A stretch of 64,000 nucleotides of DNA from Edaphobacter bradus (lineage in GTDB: Bacteria > Acidobacteriota > Terriglobia > Terriglobales > Acidobacteriaceae): contig NZ_JAGSYF010000005.1 of NCBI RefSeq assembly GCF_025685645.1, positions 62,001-126,000 on the forward strand, in the 5' to 3' direction. Positions 1 through 8,514 of this stretch are shown one piece after another. The notes under the pieces were generated by a model. It was not told the origin of the DNA, did no database searches, and worked only from the letters and a program-made list of their open reading frames with translations. Made by a program: the position numbers and the translations under genes. Position 1 is the first letter of the stretch. Each line of letters opens with the position of its first letter.

Positions 1-457
1 ATTGGGCGATACGGAGTGTGAAGACTTTGAGCGTGCACTCGCGACGAATGTCCTCGGCCCTTTTCGGCTGACGAAGGCGCTGCTTGGCTCGCTGGGTGCG
101 TCCGCGCGGGAGGGCCGCGGAGCGGTAGTGGTAAACGTGTCGAGCGATGCCGCGGCGAACGCTTACCAGCGCTGGGGGGCTTATGGCGCGAGCAAGGCAG
201 CACTACTTCATTTGAGCCGCATCTGGGACGAAGAACTCCGTTTGGAGGGAGTCCGCGTTCTCTCAATCGATCCAGGCGACATGGACACACCCTTGCACGC
301 TGCTGCGGTGCCGGATGCGGACCGCTCAACGTTGAAGCGTCCGGAGGTGGCAGCCCGCGAACTCGCTGACGCGGTCGCTGCCGTGCTGTCGCGGCGTGTC
401 TCGGATTTGGACTCGGATTCGGATTCTGAGGCGATAGCACAAGAGGCAACGGGATGA
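1..457 (+). CDS. SDR-family oxidoreductase, C-terminal part (5' end outside window)
   Basis: This is the last ~151 residues of a short-chain dehydrogenase/reductase. Visible family features are the Asn region (NVLGPF), the catalytic Ser strand (NVSSDAA), the Tyr-x-x-x-Lys pair in YGASKAA, and a PGDMDTP segment after the active site. The Rossmann glycine motif lies outside the window. The substrate cannot be told. The C-terminus is an unusual run of Asp/Ser (SDLDSDSDSE). The stop overlaps the start of the next gene by 4 bp (ATGA at 454-457), so the two are translationally coupled and probably work together. It lies inside the region read here as an integrated island. Confidence 0.85.
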   Translation, partial: LGDTECEDFERALATNVLGPFRLTKALLGSLGASAREGRGAVVVNVSSDAAANAYQRWGAYGASKAALLHLSRIWDEELRLEGVRVLSIDPGDMDTPLHAAAVPDADRSTLKRPEVAARELADAVAAVLSRRVSDLDSDSDSEAIAQEATG

Positions 458-1527
458 TTGCCGCCAATCTTCCAGTCCAGCGCCCGTCCAACGCGAAGGT
501 ACTGATCGTTGACCGTCGAGGTCATATCAAGCATCAGGCCCGGTCCGAGTTCGTGAACCTATTGCGCCGCAGCGATGTGGTGGTTGCGAATGACGCTGCT
601 ACCTTGCCGGCGAGTCTTTTCGGACAGCATAGCCGCACCGGCCGCCAGATTGAAGTACGTCTTGCGGGCCGTGACTCACTCGATGAGGTCGGGCAGTTTT
701 CTGCTGTCGTCTTCGGGGAGGGTGACTTCCGCACGCGCACAGAGAGTCGGTTGAAACCCCCAGCCTTGATTCCCGGCGACCGACTGGAGTTAGGGCGGCT
801 ACGGGCGACTGTCGCACGATTGCTGAATCATCCGCGCTTGATTTTGTTGCAATTCGAGGGCTCGCCACAGGAGATCTGGGAGGGGTTGGCCCGGCACGGG
901 CGACCTGTCCAATATGCCCACCTTCCGACCCCACTTGCCATTTGGGAAACTTGGACATCAATAGCCGGTCCACCAGTCGCCTTCGAGCCGCCTTCAGCTG
1001 GATTTGTTCTTGACTGGAGCATGCTCGCATCCATGAGCGCACGGAAAATCCGGTTCGGAACAATCACGCATGCAGCTGGGCTTTCTTCGACCGGCGATCC
1101 GGAGCTGGATGCGCTCCTGCCATTCGCCGAGCCGTACCGGATTCCCCGATCAACTGCGTTGATGATCAAGCAGGCTCAGGCGTCACACGGACGCATCATT
1201 GCCATCGGGACTACGGTTGTCCGGGCACTGGAACATACGGCTGCAATGTTTGGCGGCGTCGTGCCATCCGGCGAGCGGTTGGCGACCCAGAGACTCGGCG
1301 CCTCCAGCAAGCTGTGTATCGTCGATGCAATTCTCTCCGGCACCCACGAGCGGGGCACCAGTCATTACGAACTGCTGCGCGCCTTCGTCGATGATGAAAT
1401 ACTGGGCCGCATTGACCAGGAACTGAATGCTCGCGACTATCGCACACACGAGTTTGGCGATTCAGTGTTCCTCGAAAGAGCCGCCAACCGAACGTGCCAC
1501 TCAGCGCAGCCATCTGTCGCCGCATGA
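454..1527 (+). CDS. QueA-like S-adenosylmethionine:tRNA ribosyltransferase-isomerase paralogue
   Basis: The 357-residue length fits QueA, which transfers the ribosyl part of SAM to 7-aminomethyl-deazaguanine in tRNA to make epoxyqueuosine. Homology is clearest at IGTTVVRALEH (QueA usually GTTSVRTLE), YRIPRSTALM and the C-terminal FGDSVFLE. The segment that normally reads AAPTAGLHF is EPPSAGFVLD here, and the LHVGLGTF-like strand is ITHAAGLSST, so substrate-binding residues have changed. It is coupled to the upstream SDR gene by a 4-bp overlap. Family membership is well supported. Canonical queuosine synthesis is doubtful; a derived role on another substrate is an inference. Confidence 0.8.
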   Translation: MIAANLPVQRPSNAKVLIVDRRGHIKHQARSEFVNLLRRSDVVVANDAATLPASLFGQHSRTGRQIEVRLAGRDSLDEVGQFSAVVFGEGDFRTRTESRLKPPALIPGDRLELGRLRATVARLLNHPRLILLQFEGSPQEIWEGLARHGRPVQYAHLPTPLAIWETWTSIAGPPVAFEPPSAGFVLDWSMLASMSARKIRFGTITHAAGLSSTGDPELDALLPFAEPYRIPRSTALMIKQAQASHGRIIAIGTTVVRALEHTAAMFGGVVPSGERLATQRLGASSKLCIVDAILSGTHERGTSHYELLRAFVDDEILGRIDQELNARDYRTHEFGDSVFLERAANRTCHSAQPSVAA

Positions 1528-1934
1528 CTGCATGTGACACCTCAAGCGCTCCGTCAGCCTCCACGAAATAGTGCGCTTAGGCTGATTGGTCCCGAGTGAC
1601 GGGCAAACCGGAAGTTTCCTGGAACCGGGGTCGAAATGTCCGTATTGCCGACCACCGGGAGCCATCGCAGAGCGGCTCGAATCCCTAATGCCAAGTCCGC
1701 CCACCTCTTCGAGCAGCGCTCACCTAGCCGTTACTGCCGATGAAACATGAGATCAAAAGCATGCTAATATCCCCGTCAATATGACTGCGAGCCCACCCCT
1801 CATTATTCACTCGGCAGCACGGGCGCGCTGACGAAGTTCCCTAACAGTCAGCAGACGTAGCAGTAGTTGTCTTTAGGTGAAGTCACTCTCGCAGGAAAAA
1901 GAGAAGGCGTTAATGGAACCTCAAGCGAGTGACG
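1528..1934. other. Intergenic, no gene recognised
   Basis: About 400 bp after the QueA-like gene. I see no convincing coding frame, tRNA or clear hairpin terminator. Given the gene fragments on the right, it is probably decayed island DNA. Confidence 0.4.
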
Positions 1935-2448
1935 TGATCGCGGCATCGGCGTGATCGGCGACGGATCAGCCAATTACGCTATCACAGGTCTCTGGTCCGC
2001 GGCGCACTATCGTGTGCCCGCCACTTTCGTGATCCTGCGCAACGACGAGTACGGCGTGCTGAAGTGGTTCGCCGGCGCCCTGAAGGCAACTGGCCTGCCC
2101 GGCATGGACTTGCCGGACATCGACTACTGCGCCATTGCACGGGGCTTTGGCGTACGAGCCGTTCGCATCGACATAAGCGATCAGCCGGTGACCATCAACG
2201 ACACTAGCAGACTTCGCCCAGGCGATGTGCCTCTGCCGCACGGTCCAGATCTTGGCCCTTCAATCGTGTGGCCTGCTGGCGGGGCTGGTGACTCGTATGT
2301 TCGCAAGTTTGAGCTGGCCTATCTTTACGATTTAAGCGCGCCCGGCAGGTACACCGCCTACGCGGAGGTTATGGACCCGTCATCCCATCGATGGCTGCGT
2401 ACCAAAACGGTGACCTTCGAGATGACGGCGGTACGGAATAATCTCTAA
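1935..2448 (+). pseudogene. Chimeric remnant: ThDP-dependent decarboxylase fragment joined to an unrelated C-terminal fragment
   Basis: The first ~75 residues match the ThDP-binding region of benzoylformate decarboxylase-like enzymes: the GDGSANYAI motif (the GDG...N cofactor signature) followed by a TFVILRNDEYGVLKWF segment. The rest of such an enzyme (over 500 residues) is missing, and a stop lies just upstream in frame. From about position 2190 the frame continues into a different sequence containing FELAYLYDLSAPGRYTAYAE, which resembles the end of an exported beta-sandwich protein and not a decarboxylase. Two broken genes therefore seem to have been joined in frame. An ORF from GTG 1951 could in principle be translated, but a functional product is unlikely. 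Confidence 0.65.
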
Positions 2449-2720
2449 ATAGAGTGCGCCGGACGTATCACCGGCAATCCGGAAGTAATTCTCATTTGGC
2501 GATATCAAGGGCGATGCACTCATTGAGCTTAGCGAATCGACAGCGATCCGACGTCTACACTATGAGGTCTCAAGCCGTCCGCGTTTTTTGTCGGTCATGT
2601 TGCGTTGTCATCGGAGGGACTTATTAACCGGTCCAACTTGGGTCCAACTTGGGTCCAATAAGGATTTCTACCGATTGTTTTCGGTTCGAAACCGTTGTGT
2701 CTTGCACATCTAAGTTATTG
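2449..2720. other. Island edge with short direct repeats, no gene
   Basis: No coding frame is convincing. At 2631-2660 the unit GGTCCAACTT / GGTCCAA occurs three times in a row. Short direct repeats next to an attachment site are typical arm-type binding sites of tyrosine integrases, but that role is inferred here; no integrase gene is visible in the window. Confidence 0.4.
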
Positions 2721-2742
2721 AAAATGCGTGCTATAGCATTTT
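2721..2742. repeat. Inverted repeat beside the tRNA fragment
   Basis: AAAATGC (2721-2727) and GCATTTT (2736-2742) are inverted copies, and the centre holds the perfect 10-bp palindrome TGCTATAGCA (2729-2738). It stops 8 bp before the tRNA 3' fragment. The position suits a recombinase core or accessory site, but a chance hairpin cannot be excluded. Confidence 0.4.
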
Positions 2743-2750
2743 CGCAACGA

Positions 2751-2785
2751 GGAGGTCAGCGGTTCGATCCCGCTCAGCTCCACCA
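2751..2785 (+). other. Partial tRNA-Ala 3' end, probable attachment site (att) of an integrated element
   Basis: The sequence carries a perfect T arm (AGCGG, loop TTCGATC, CCGCT at 2758-2774), the 3' acceptor strand CAGCTCC (2775-2781), discriminator A and CCA (2783-2785). This matches the 3' part of bacterial tRNA-Ala. The acceptor 5' strand, D arm and anticodon arm are absent: the preceding bases do not fold as a tRNA. A 3' tRNA fragment of this kind is the hallmark left when an integrase uses a tRNA gene as its target. The intact tRNA-Ala should then lie to the left of the window, with the island between. Confidence 0.7.
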
Positions 2786-2805
2786 GAGATGAGATTTATC
2801 CGTCG

Positions 2806-2833
2806 GCCGAACGCTTTTGCGTTCGGCTTTTTC
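2806..2833 (+). terminator. Rho-independent terminator after the tRNA fragment
   Basis: A 9-bp stem GCCGAACGC (2806-2814), loop TTTT and GCGTTCGGC (2819-2827) is followed by a T run. It is placed as the original terminator of the tRNA gene whose 3' end precedes it, which supports the att-site reading. It touches the 3' end of the converging VWFA-related gene. Confidence 0.75.
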
Positions 2834-3911
2834 ATCGAGCGACGGTCTGCGCGTCTGGCGCGGGGAAGGTCGCCGTTGAGACCTGCGCCTGTTGGAGGCG
2901 GTATCCATCCCGCGTGCGCACGCGGTATTTCTGCAGACGATCGCCGACGAGCTTGACGGAGATCGAGCGCCAGCCATGATTGGCGTTCGGCTGCGGGTAG
3001 TAGCTGAGCGAGTAGAGGTGCGCGAGATCGTCACGGATCGAGGAGAAGGCCTTGGTTTCATCGCCCCAGCTTCTGGAGAAGTAGGCCTTGCCGCCGGTGG
3101 CTTTGCTCATGCGTTCAAATACGGCTGATGAGACCGGTTCAGTTTCCGCGGCACGTGTGCTGACCATGTAGATGATCGTTCCCGTGGACTGGGCCAGCTC
3201 CGCTACGTCTTCCGGGGGGACCAGGCTGGCATTGTCGGGACCGTTGGAGAAGACGACGATCGCCTTCTTGCCGGTGAACTGGGCCGCGTCTTTGACCGTC
3301 ATCAGGAGGGAGTTATAGAGAGCGGCGTCGTCCCCGGCGACCGTGCTGCGGACGCCTCGCAGGACCTGTGAGCGGTCAGGAGTGAGCGAGACGGCACGCG
3401 AGAGGTTGCGGCTATAGGAGTAGAAGGCCAGTTTGCTTGCGTCTTCAAGCTGGCGGATAAAGTCGGCGATGGCGTCCTGCGCGAAGACAAATCCGCGGTA
3501 CATATAGTTGCTGGTGTCGAAGAGGATGAAGACACTGGCTCCGGTGATTGCCGGGCGTGAGATTTCGCTTAATACTTTGTCCTCGACCGCCCGGAGCCCA
3601 TCTTTGGGCGGTGTTTTGCCTTTGGAGGATGTGTTGTCGATCAGCATGCGTGTGGGCTCGTTGCCCTCCTCGAATGTGGCGATCTTTTCGGGGATCTTAT
3701 CCTCGGTGATGGCGAAGTCTTCCGGGCGAAGGCCGCTGATGTAGTTTCCGTTGCGGTCGGTCACGGCGACGTTCAACTGCACGAGAACGACGTTCACGAA
3801 GATTCGCGAATCGTCCTGGGCCACAGTCCCGTGTGTGCCACTGTAAGAGAGGGTCAGAAACAGAGGGAGCAATAAGAGTTTCTTCGTCATTGTTTTGCCA
3901 TGGGTTCTCAT
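2832..3911 (-). CDS. Exported VWFA-related protein (acidobacterial type)
   Basis: This 359-residue protein begins with a positively charged, hydrophobic signal peptide, followed by an N-terminal beta domain (VTDRNGNYISGLRPEDFAI) and a von Willebrand factor A domain. This two-part layout is that of the VWFA-related domain family expanded in Acidobacteria. The metal-site motif DxSxS is imperfect (FDTSNY, last Ser replaced by Tyr). The VNVVLVQLNVAVTDRNG stretch is typical of the family. Function is unknown; adhesion or periplasmic complex assembly is usually proposed. The start overlaps the stop of the upstream 1,044-residue protein by 4 bp (ATGA), with a good GGTGAG site before it, so the two are co-translated. 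Confidence 0.85.
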   Translation of the reverse strand: MRTHGKTMTKKLLLLPLFLTLSYSGTHGTVAQDDSRIFVNVVLVQLNVAVTDRNGNYISGLRPEDFAITEDKIPEKIATFEEGNEPTRMLIDNTSSKGKTPPKDGLRAVEDKVLSEISRPAITGASVFILFDTSNYMYRGFVFAQDAIADFIRQLEDASKLAFYSYSRNLSRAVSLTPDRSQVLRGVRSTVAGDDAALYNSLLMTVKDAAQFTGKKAIVVFSNGPDNASLVPPEDVAELAQSTGTIIYMVSTRAAETEPVSSAVFERMSKATGGKAYFSRSWGDETKAFSSIRDDLAHLYSLSYYPQPNANHGWRSISVKLVGDRLQKYRVRTRDGYRLQQAQVSTATFPAPDAQTVAR

Positions 3912-6900
3912 TTCTCACCACCACTTTCGACTTGTGCGGTCGCTTTTGTCGCTGGTTGCAAGGCGAACTTGCCTTGCCGAAACTCGTCTCCTGTCTCTTC
4001 CATGGCGCGCTCCACTGCAGGCCAGTCCTCGAGCTCAGTGGCGAAGATCTTCGCGGCCATGCGATGCGTCAGTTGAGGGGCAAAATGATTGAGCATCACG
4101 GGGGAATAGCCCATCTCATCGACCAGGCGGGCCCAGTAGAGATTTGTGGACTCCCATGACTCGCCGAAGAGGCGGCTGGAGTCTCCTCCAAAGGAGGGGA
4201 ATGGCTTCACGTTCAGGAGTGTAGAAGCGTAGGTTCGCGCAAGGACTGGATGAGGCACGCCAAAGTCCTTCGCGAGTTGCTCCACACTGGTCTCAGCCGG
4301 GTCGGTGCGGGAGAGGGCCTCCAGTTGCTGATTCGCTGTCCCTAGAGAGGCGGCCTCTCCGGGATACATTTTGCGGTACTCGACTGCGAGGAAGAAGGTG
4401 TCTGTGGGCATCAGGTGATAGAGGATTGCCACCGGATCCTCTGCATTGACCAGCGCCTGCTGGAGATGCTCCATCCGCTGTGGGCTCATTCGCGCCGAGA
4501 GAATGGCGGTCACCTTGCCGCGCAGTTCGGGGTTCTTCGTCGATGCGACGAGGATCTCCTCCCCCGATCGCTGATATAGTGCGACGGCGTGAAGCTCGTT
4601 GGGGCTGATGTCCCACCACCGCGGCACTGTGGCGCTTACCAGAAGGGCAGGCACCAGCTCTTTCCAGATGAGGGCTTGAACGTTCTCCGGAACAATGAAA
4701 TCCTCCTCGGTCATGGCGAGGGCATGTGGCAGGTCAGATAAGGAACCCATCAGATAGGCGCCGCCGCCGGCGGGGGTGCCTATGCCGAACAACTGCGGAA
4801 CCTGCCAGTAGCCTTCAGGACCGATGATGGAGATCCCTGAGAAGTCATGGGAGCGGACGAAGAGCGAGTTGTTGTGCAGGACCTGAGCTCCCGGCGGTTC
4901 GTAGTAAGCGTAGTTGAGGCCGACAAGGGTGTCCCTGAGAAAGGGGGCGAGCTGGCCACGGGCTGCGTCGAGTTGCGCCGGTGTGCCCGGTCCTTTGATG
5001 ACCTTGGTCAGGTCTGTGCGAATCTGCAACTCGGCGTGATGGGTGACGTAAATTCTTGGCGCCCAGGAGATCTTTTCGCTACTCGTAAAGATCGGGCGAG
5101 GCATCTCAAATTCGCGAAGTTCTCCTGCTAGAGCCAGTGCGTTTGGAGGGGCATGGGCCCCCTTCGCCATGGCTTGCAGGTCATCGGCGAGAGCGAAGAG
5201 CGTATCGAGTGAGACGAGGCGCTGGTCTTCGAGCACAGTATGGATTCTGGCAGCCAGCTCCGCGTGCATGGCCTGGCCGTCGGCTGTCTTCTGAGGCGGT
5301 CCTGCCAGCAGGTCGACGATTCCGCCCTCGGTTGGCTTCGGCATGCCGCAAGCCGCCGTGATCGCGGTAAGCGAGGCACGGGAGGCGTCGAAGAGTTGGA
5401 TCGAAGAGGAGACCTTGGCATAGGGAGCAATCATCTTCTGCCATGACGCGTTCATTTGATCGGCAGGAATTTCCCCCTGCCGCGCGAGGACCTGCCACAA
5501 TCCGATGTTTGCCTGAAGGGCACCGAGAGCATTTCCACGGAGCGCCTGGTTTGAGATCCCATCGGTTGCATCGGCAGCGGCCATGAACTGCGCGATGGAT
5601 TCGTCGCTCAGCTGCGGGAACTCCGAGAAGACCAGGTACCAGCTGCCGAACTGAGAGAAGCGATCCGCCAGCAGGCGCACGGTCGCCGGCGACAGGCGGC
5701 TCTGGGGGGATTTTCCGCTGTCGATTGCACTGAGCATGAGGTAGCTCTGAAGCGGTCCGCTGTCGGTCTCGACACGCGACAGGGAGACCATGGCCTCAAG
5801 CAATTGCTCAGGGCTGTCCAGGTTGTGACCATGCTTGCCGAGATTGCGAAGAACCTTGGAATCGGCCTTGTCGCTGAGAATCCCCTTCCATGTGGCGAGA
5901 TCGCCCGGGACAAGTGGTTCGCCGTTTGGCTCCCACTCGACGCGGGTTAACAAGACGAGGAGACCGGGCGCCCGGCGGAAGATGCCTGTGCCCGCGCTGG
6001 CGTCAGGGAATGGCTCCTTGAACGCTTCGTAGAGGCGTTTGAAGCGAGGGCTTTCCAGGAGGTGCTTCTGCTGCTCCGGACTGACGCGCGCCATGGCATC
6101 GAAATAGGCGGCGAGCCAGCCATTGTCCTTGGAGAACAGATGGCTTGCGAACTCCCCGGAGGATTCCGGGCTCGCCCCTACCAAGTCTTTCCAGGCTGGC
6201 TCGGCGGCGGCTCCACCGGGTACAGCCACGTGCCCTGAAGAGATGCTGAGCTCGCTGCCGTAAAAGTTGAGAATGGCGCTGGACGGAAGCAGTTTGGGAA
6301 GCCCGGGCGAGCGCTCGAGCGAGCGGGCAGTGTCGTCGTCGATCTTCGCCATCGCCCAGTAAAGACGCGCCACGTCCGGATTGCGCACCATGAGCTCTAC
6401 GAGGTTCCCAGATGCGTGTTTCTTCCCGGCACCTAGGGGCAACCAATTGCTCTCTCGGAACAACACAGGCACACGAGTGGAAGGGTATGAGTAGTCGAAC
6501 GGAATTCCCTTCTGTAGGTCCTCCTCGAATTCAGAGAGGGGAAAACCTGAATCGATCGTGAGGAAGGCTCGCTCGGCGTTGGCCGTCGAGAGGACGATCT
6601 TCTTCTTGTCCTCGCAGCCTTGAAGCAATCGGTATCCGAGGATTTGAAGCAGCGTGCCTGAATCGTCACAGTTCGACACGTGAATGGTGTTGCGTGAGCC
6701 TGCCAGGATCTGAAGCTCCCGCGCCTGCTGCACGTAACGATCGAGCAAGAGAAGAAACTCGGTTGGCTTGCCGACCTGATAGCCCTCGATGTAGACGTTG
6801 CGAGCGAGGAGGGGAAGCACGTCCTCCGGCGACACTTTCTGGCTGATGCCTGCCATGCGAAGGAATGACCGGAGGGGGCCGGGGATAAAAACGCCTTCTC

Positions 6901-7042
6901 CCGCAGGAGATCGCGATGGACGCGCCTCCGGCTGATGGGATAACGATGGTGCCGATTGAGGCAGGGCAGCAGGCGGATAGAGGCACAAAGACACAATGCC
7001 TGCCGCGGCCACGACGACGAGCGGACGAAGAGGAGACGTCAT
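3908..7042 (-). CDS. Large exported protein of unknown function
   Basis: A 1,044-residue protein starting at an ATG with a GGAGAGG site; the frame extends further upstream but without a good start. It begins with a signal peptide (hydrophobic stretch about residues 8-27), then a Pro/Ser-rich linker, then a mostly helical soluble body with few Cys and no membrane segment. I recognise no domain or catalytic motif. It is co-translated with the VWFA-related protein downstream (4-bp overlap), which suggests a shared periplasmic or surface role. It has the look of a long lineage-specific acidobacterial protein. Reading-frame integrity is good throughout. Confidence 0.75.
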   Translation of the reverse strand: MTSPLRPLVVVAAAGIVSLCLYPPAALPQSAPSLSHQPEARPSRSPAGEGVFIPGPLRSFLRMAGISQKVSPEDVLPLLARNVYIEGYQVGKPTEFLLLLDRYVQQARELQILAGSRNTIHVSNCDDSGTLLQILGYRLLQGCEDKKKIVLSTANAERAFLTIDSGFPLSEFEEDLQKGIPFDYSYPSTRVPVLFRESNWLPLGAGKKHASGNLVELMVRNPDVARLYWAMAKIDDDTARSLERSPGLPKLLPSSAILNFYGSELSISSGHVAVPGGAAAEPAWKDLVGASPESSGEFASHLFSKDNGWLAAYFDAMARVSPEQQKHLLESPRFKRLYEAFKEPFPDASAGTGIFRRAPGLLVLLTRVEWEPNGEPLVPGDLATWKGILSDKADSKVLRNLGKHGHNLDSPEQLLEAMVSLSRVETDSGPLQSYLMLSAIDSGKSPQSRLSPATVRLLADRFSQFGSWYLVFSEFPQLSDESIAQFMAAADATDGISNQALRGNALGALQANIGLWQVLARQGEIPADQMNASWQKMIAPYAKVSSSIQLFDASRASLTAITAACGMPKPTEGGIVDLLAGPPQKTADGQAMHAELAARIHTVLEDQRLVSLDTLFALADDLQAMAKGAHAPPNALALAGELREFEMPRPIFTSSEKISWAPRIYVTHHAELQIRTDLTKVIKGPGTPAQLDAARGQLAPFLRDTLVGLNYAYYEPPGAQVLHNNSLFVRSHDFSGISIIGPEGYWQVPQLFGIGTPAGGGAYLMGSLSDLPHALAMTEEDFIVPENVQALIWKELVPALLVSATVPRWWDISPNELHAVALYQRSGEEILVASTKNPELRGKVTAILSARMSPQRMEHLQQALVNAEDPVAILYHLMPTDTFFLAVEYRKMYPGEAASLGTANQQLEALSRTDPAETSVEQLAKDFGVPHPVLARTYASTLLNVKPFPSFGGDSSRLFGESWESTNLYWARLVDEMGYSPVMLNHFAPQLTHRMAAKIFATELEDWPAVERAMEETGDEFRQGKFALQPATKATAQVESGGEK

Positions 7043-7645
7043 GAGGGAACACCTCTCCAGAACCTTCTGAGCGACGGCATAGCGACCCGAAATTGCACCA
7101 GGCGCGGCGTCACGATGCCGCACTCAATCTATACCTGGCCTACAAAGATACCGCTCTACCGTCGTGTCTTTCCGGTTCCTTTTGCCTTTGGTCGGAAAAT
7201 ATATACCAACTGAATCCCAATGCCAGACTATTTGGTCAAGCTGATGTAAAAGATTTCCTGATCGGCCATCCGCCACGTACTGTACTCTCCCCGTGGAAAG
7301 ATTTGCCAGCGTATGTTGATCGCATCCAATGCGGTTTTGTGCCGCCGTAAGCGCGATTGTGGTTTGCCAAGTTCCGGGGGCATGGAAGGCTTTGCTATCA
7401 ATGCGGGAGGGCCTTGGCGAGCAGCTGGGCCGAATTGCCGCAGGGTGTCTTGCCCCACCTTTTCGTTTGAAGTGCAGCGCTTGCTCGCCAACCGCCAACA
7501 AGGTTTAGGGCCGCCCGGCCCCCTGGCCCCGACGGGGCCGTCCCCGGAGGGCTGTCAGGAGCCATGTGGAGGCATCCCCTCGGGGGGAGAAGCGCTCGAT
7601 GCAGTCCATGTGCTGTTGCAGAACCGTTTAGGGCGAAAACATGCG
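7043..7645. other. Intergenic between two minus-strand units, no gene recognised
   Basis: About 600 bp. Short open frames occur on both strands, but none has a recognisable protein or consistent ribosome site. The stretch 7505-7570 is very GC-rich with runs of C and G (for example GGCCCCGACGGGGCC) that can form a strong hairpin downstream of the minus-strand NusG-like gene. It lacks a T tract, so it is only a possible end of transcription. Confidence 0.4.
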
Positions 7646-8167
7646 TCAACTGGCTAATTGCGCCTCTGCAGCATCCATCTCGAGCAGCATCGCGCTCTGG
7701 ATCAGGTCCAACGTGACAAGCAACCGCATCTTTCCCTTGCGCTGAAGGATTTTACCCTCCAGCCCAGCAAAAGGTCCGGACGTAATCCGCACGTGTTTGC
7801 CGGCAGTTAAGTAGGGGTATGGCTTTGCTTTCCAGGTTGACAAGGATGACTGAAGTCTTTCAATCTCCTCATCTGGGAGAACTGCTGGACCGCCGTCAAA
7901 GCTCACCAGCCGAATTATTCCGGGGCGTGAGAGGACCCGTACCCGGTCGGACAGAAGCATCCTGACGAACACATATCCTGGAAAAAGGGGAAGCTGCACT
8001 TCGACTCGGCGATGATTCCAGTGGCGCACAGAGGAGTAGAGAGGCAAATACGACTCGACTTTCTGACTAGCGAGTCTGTGTGCGACAGCTTTTTCGTGTC
8101 GAGGCACAGTGTAGGCAGCATACCAGCGTGGTCTCAAATCATTTTCCACCAGGTGTGTTGTTTCCAT
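7646..8167 (-). CDS. NusG-paralogue transcription antiterminator (UpxY/RfaH-like)
   Basis: This 173-residue protein has an N-terminal NGN domain (RWYAAYTVPRHEKAVAHRL near residues 14-32; LFPGYVF about 61-67) and a C-terminal KOW motif (HVRITSGPFAGLEGKIL). The size and sequence fit specialised NusG paralogues that bind RNA polymerase and let it read through long polysaccharide operons (UpxY, RfaH, LoaP). The ATG at 8167 is preferred over an upstream TTG because a GAGG site precedes it. Unlike typical cases it is not the first gene of the operon: it is transcribed away from the polysaccharide locus, which begins 2.3 kb away on the other strand, so it would have to act in trans. The family is clear; the target is inferred. 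Confidence 0.88.
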   Translation of the reverse strand: METTHLVENDLRPRWYAAYTVPRHEKAVAHRLASQKVESYLPLYSSVRHWNHRRVEVQLPLFPGYVFVRMLLSDRVRVLSRPGIIRLVSFDGGPAVLPDEEIERLQSSLSTWKAKPYPYLTAGKHVRITSGPFAGLEGKILQRKGKMRLLVTLDLIQSAMLLEMDAAEAQLAS

Positions 8168-8514
8168 GGCCTCGCCCTTTCTCAATCCTGCTGCCAGAAC
8201 TCCGGCAAGCCAATATTGCTCAGCGAGTTAGATATTAGCTATTAGAGAATAGCTATGACTTGTTTCAATCTAGCAGTGGACCTATTTCCTCCTACCGCCC
8301 CGAGATAACGTGTCCTCAGATTATTCGCATATCCACAATGTCCGTCAGTGTGGTAGCGCACATGGCGACGAGAATTAATGGGAGTAACCCGAATTTCCAC
8401 TTCTTGTGTAATTCAATGCACAGACGGCGATGTAGATGAGTTGGTATATGAACGACTCTGAGGAATTTATCTCAGGAAGGACATTGACCGCATCGAAGAC
8501 AGGATGAAGCGATT
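8168..8514. promoter_or_regulatory. Divergent promoter region with an 8-bp inverted repeat
   Basis: This region separates the antiterminator (minus) from the receiver-domain gene (plus) and is AT-richer than its surroundings. It contains a perfect inverted repeat, TAGCTATT (8236-8243), 4-bp spacer, AATAGCTA (8248-8255), about 70 bp upstream of the antiterminator start. This is a likely operator, but the binding protein is unknown; the nearby Crp/Fnr regulator is one candidate. No other gene is visible. Confidence 0.5.

Noticed and set aside
2700-2785. Complete tRNA gene at this site
   Set aside because: Only the T arm, acceptor 3' strand and CCA are present; no D arm, anticodon arm or 5' acceptor strand can be folded.
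7505-7590. Structured RNA or attenuator
   Set aside because: The GC-rich runs fold readily but have no T tract, no conserved motif and no gene directly downstream on the plus strand.
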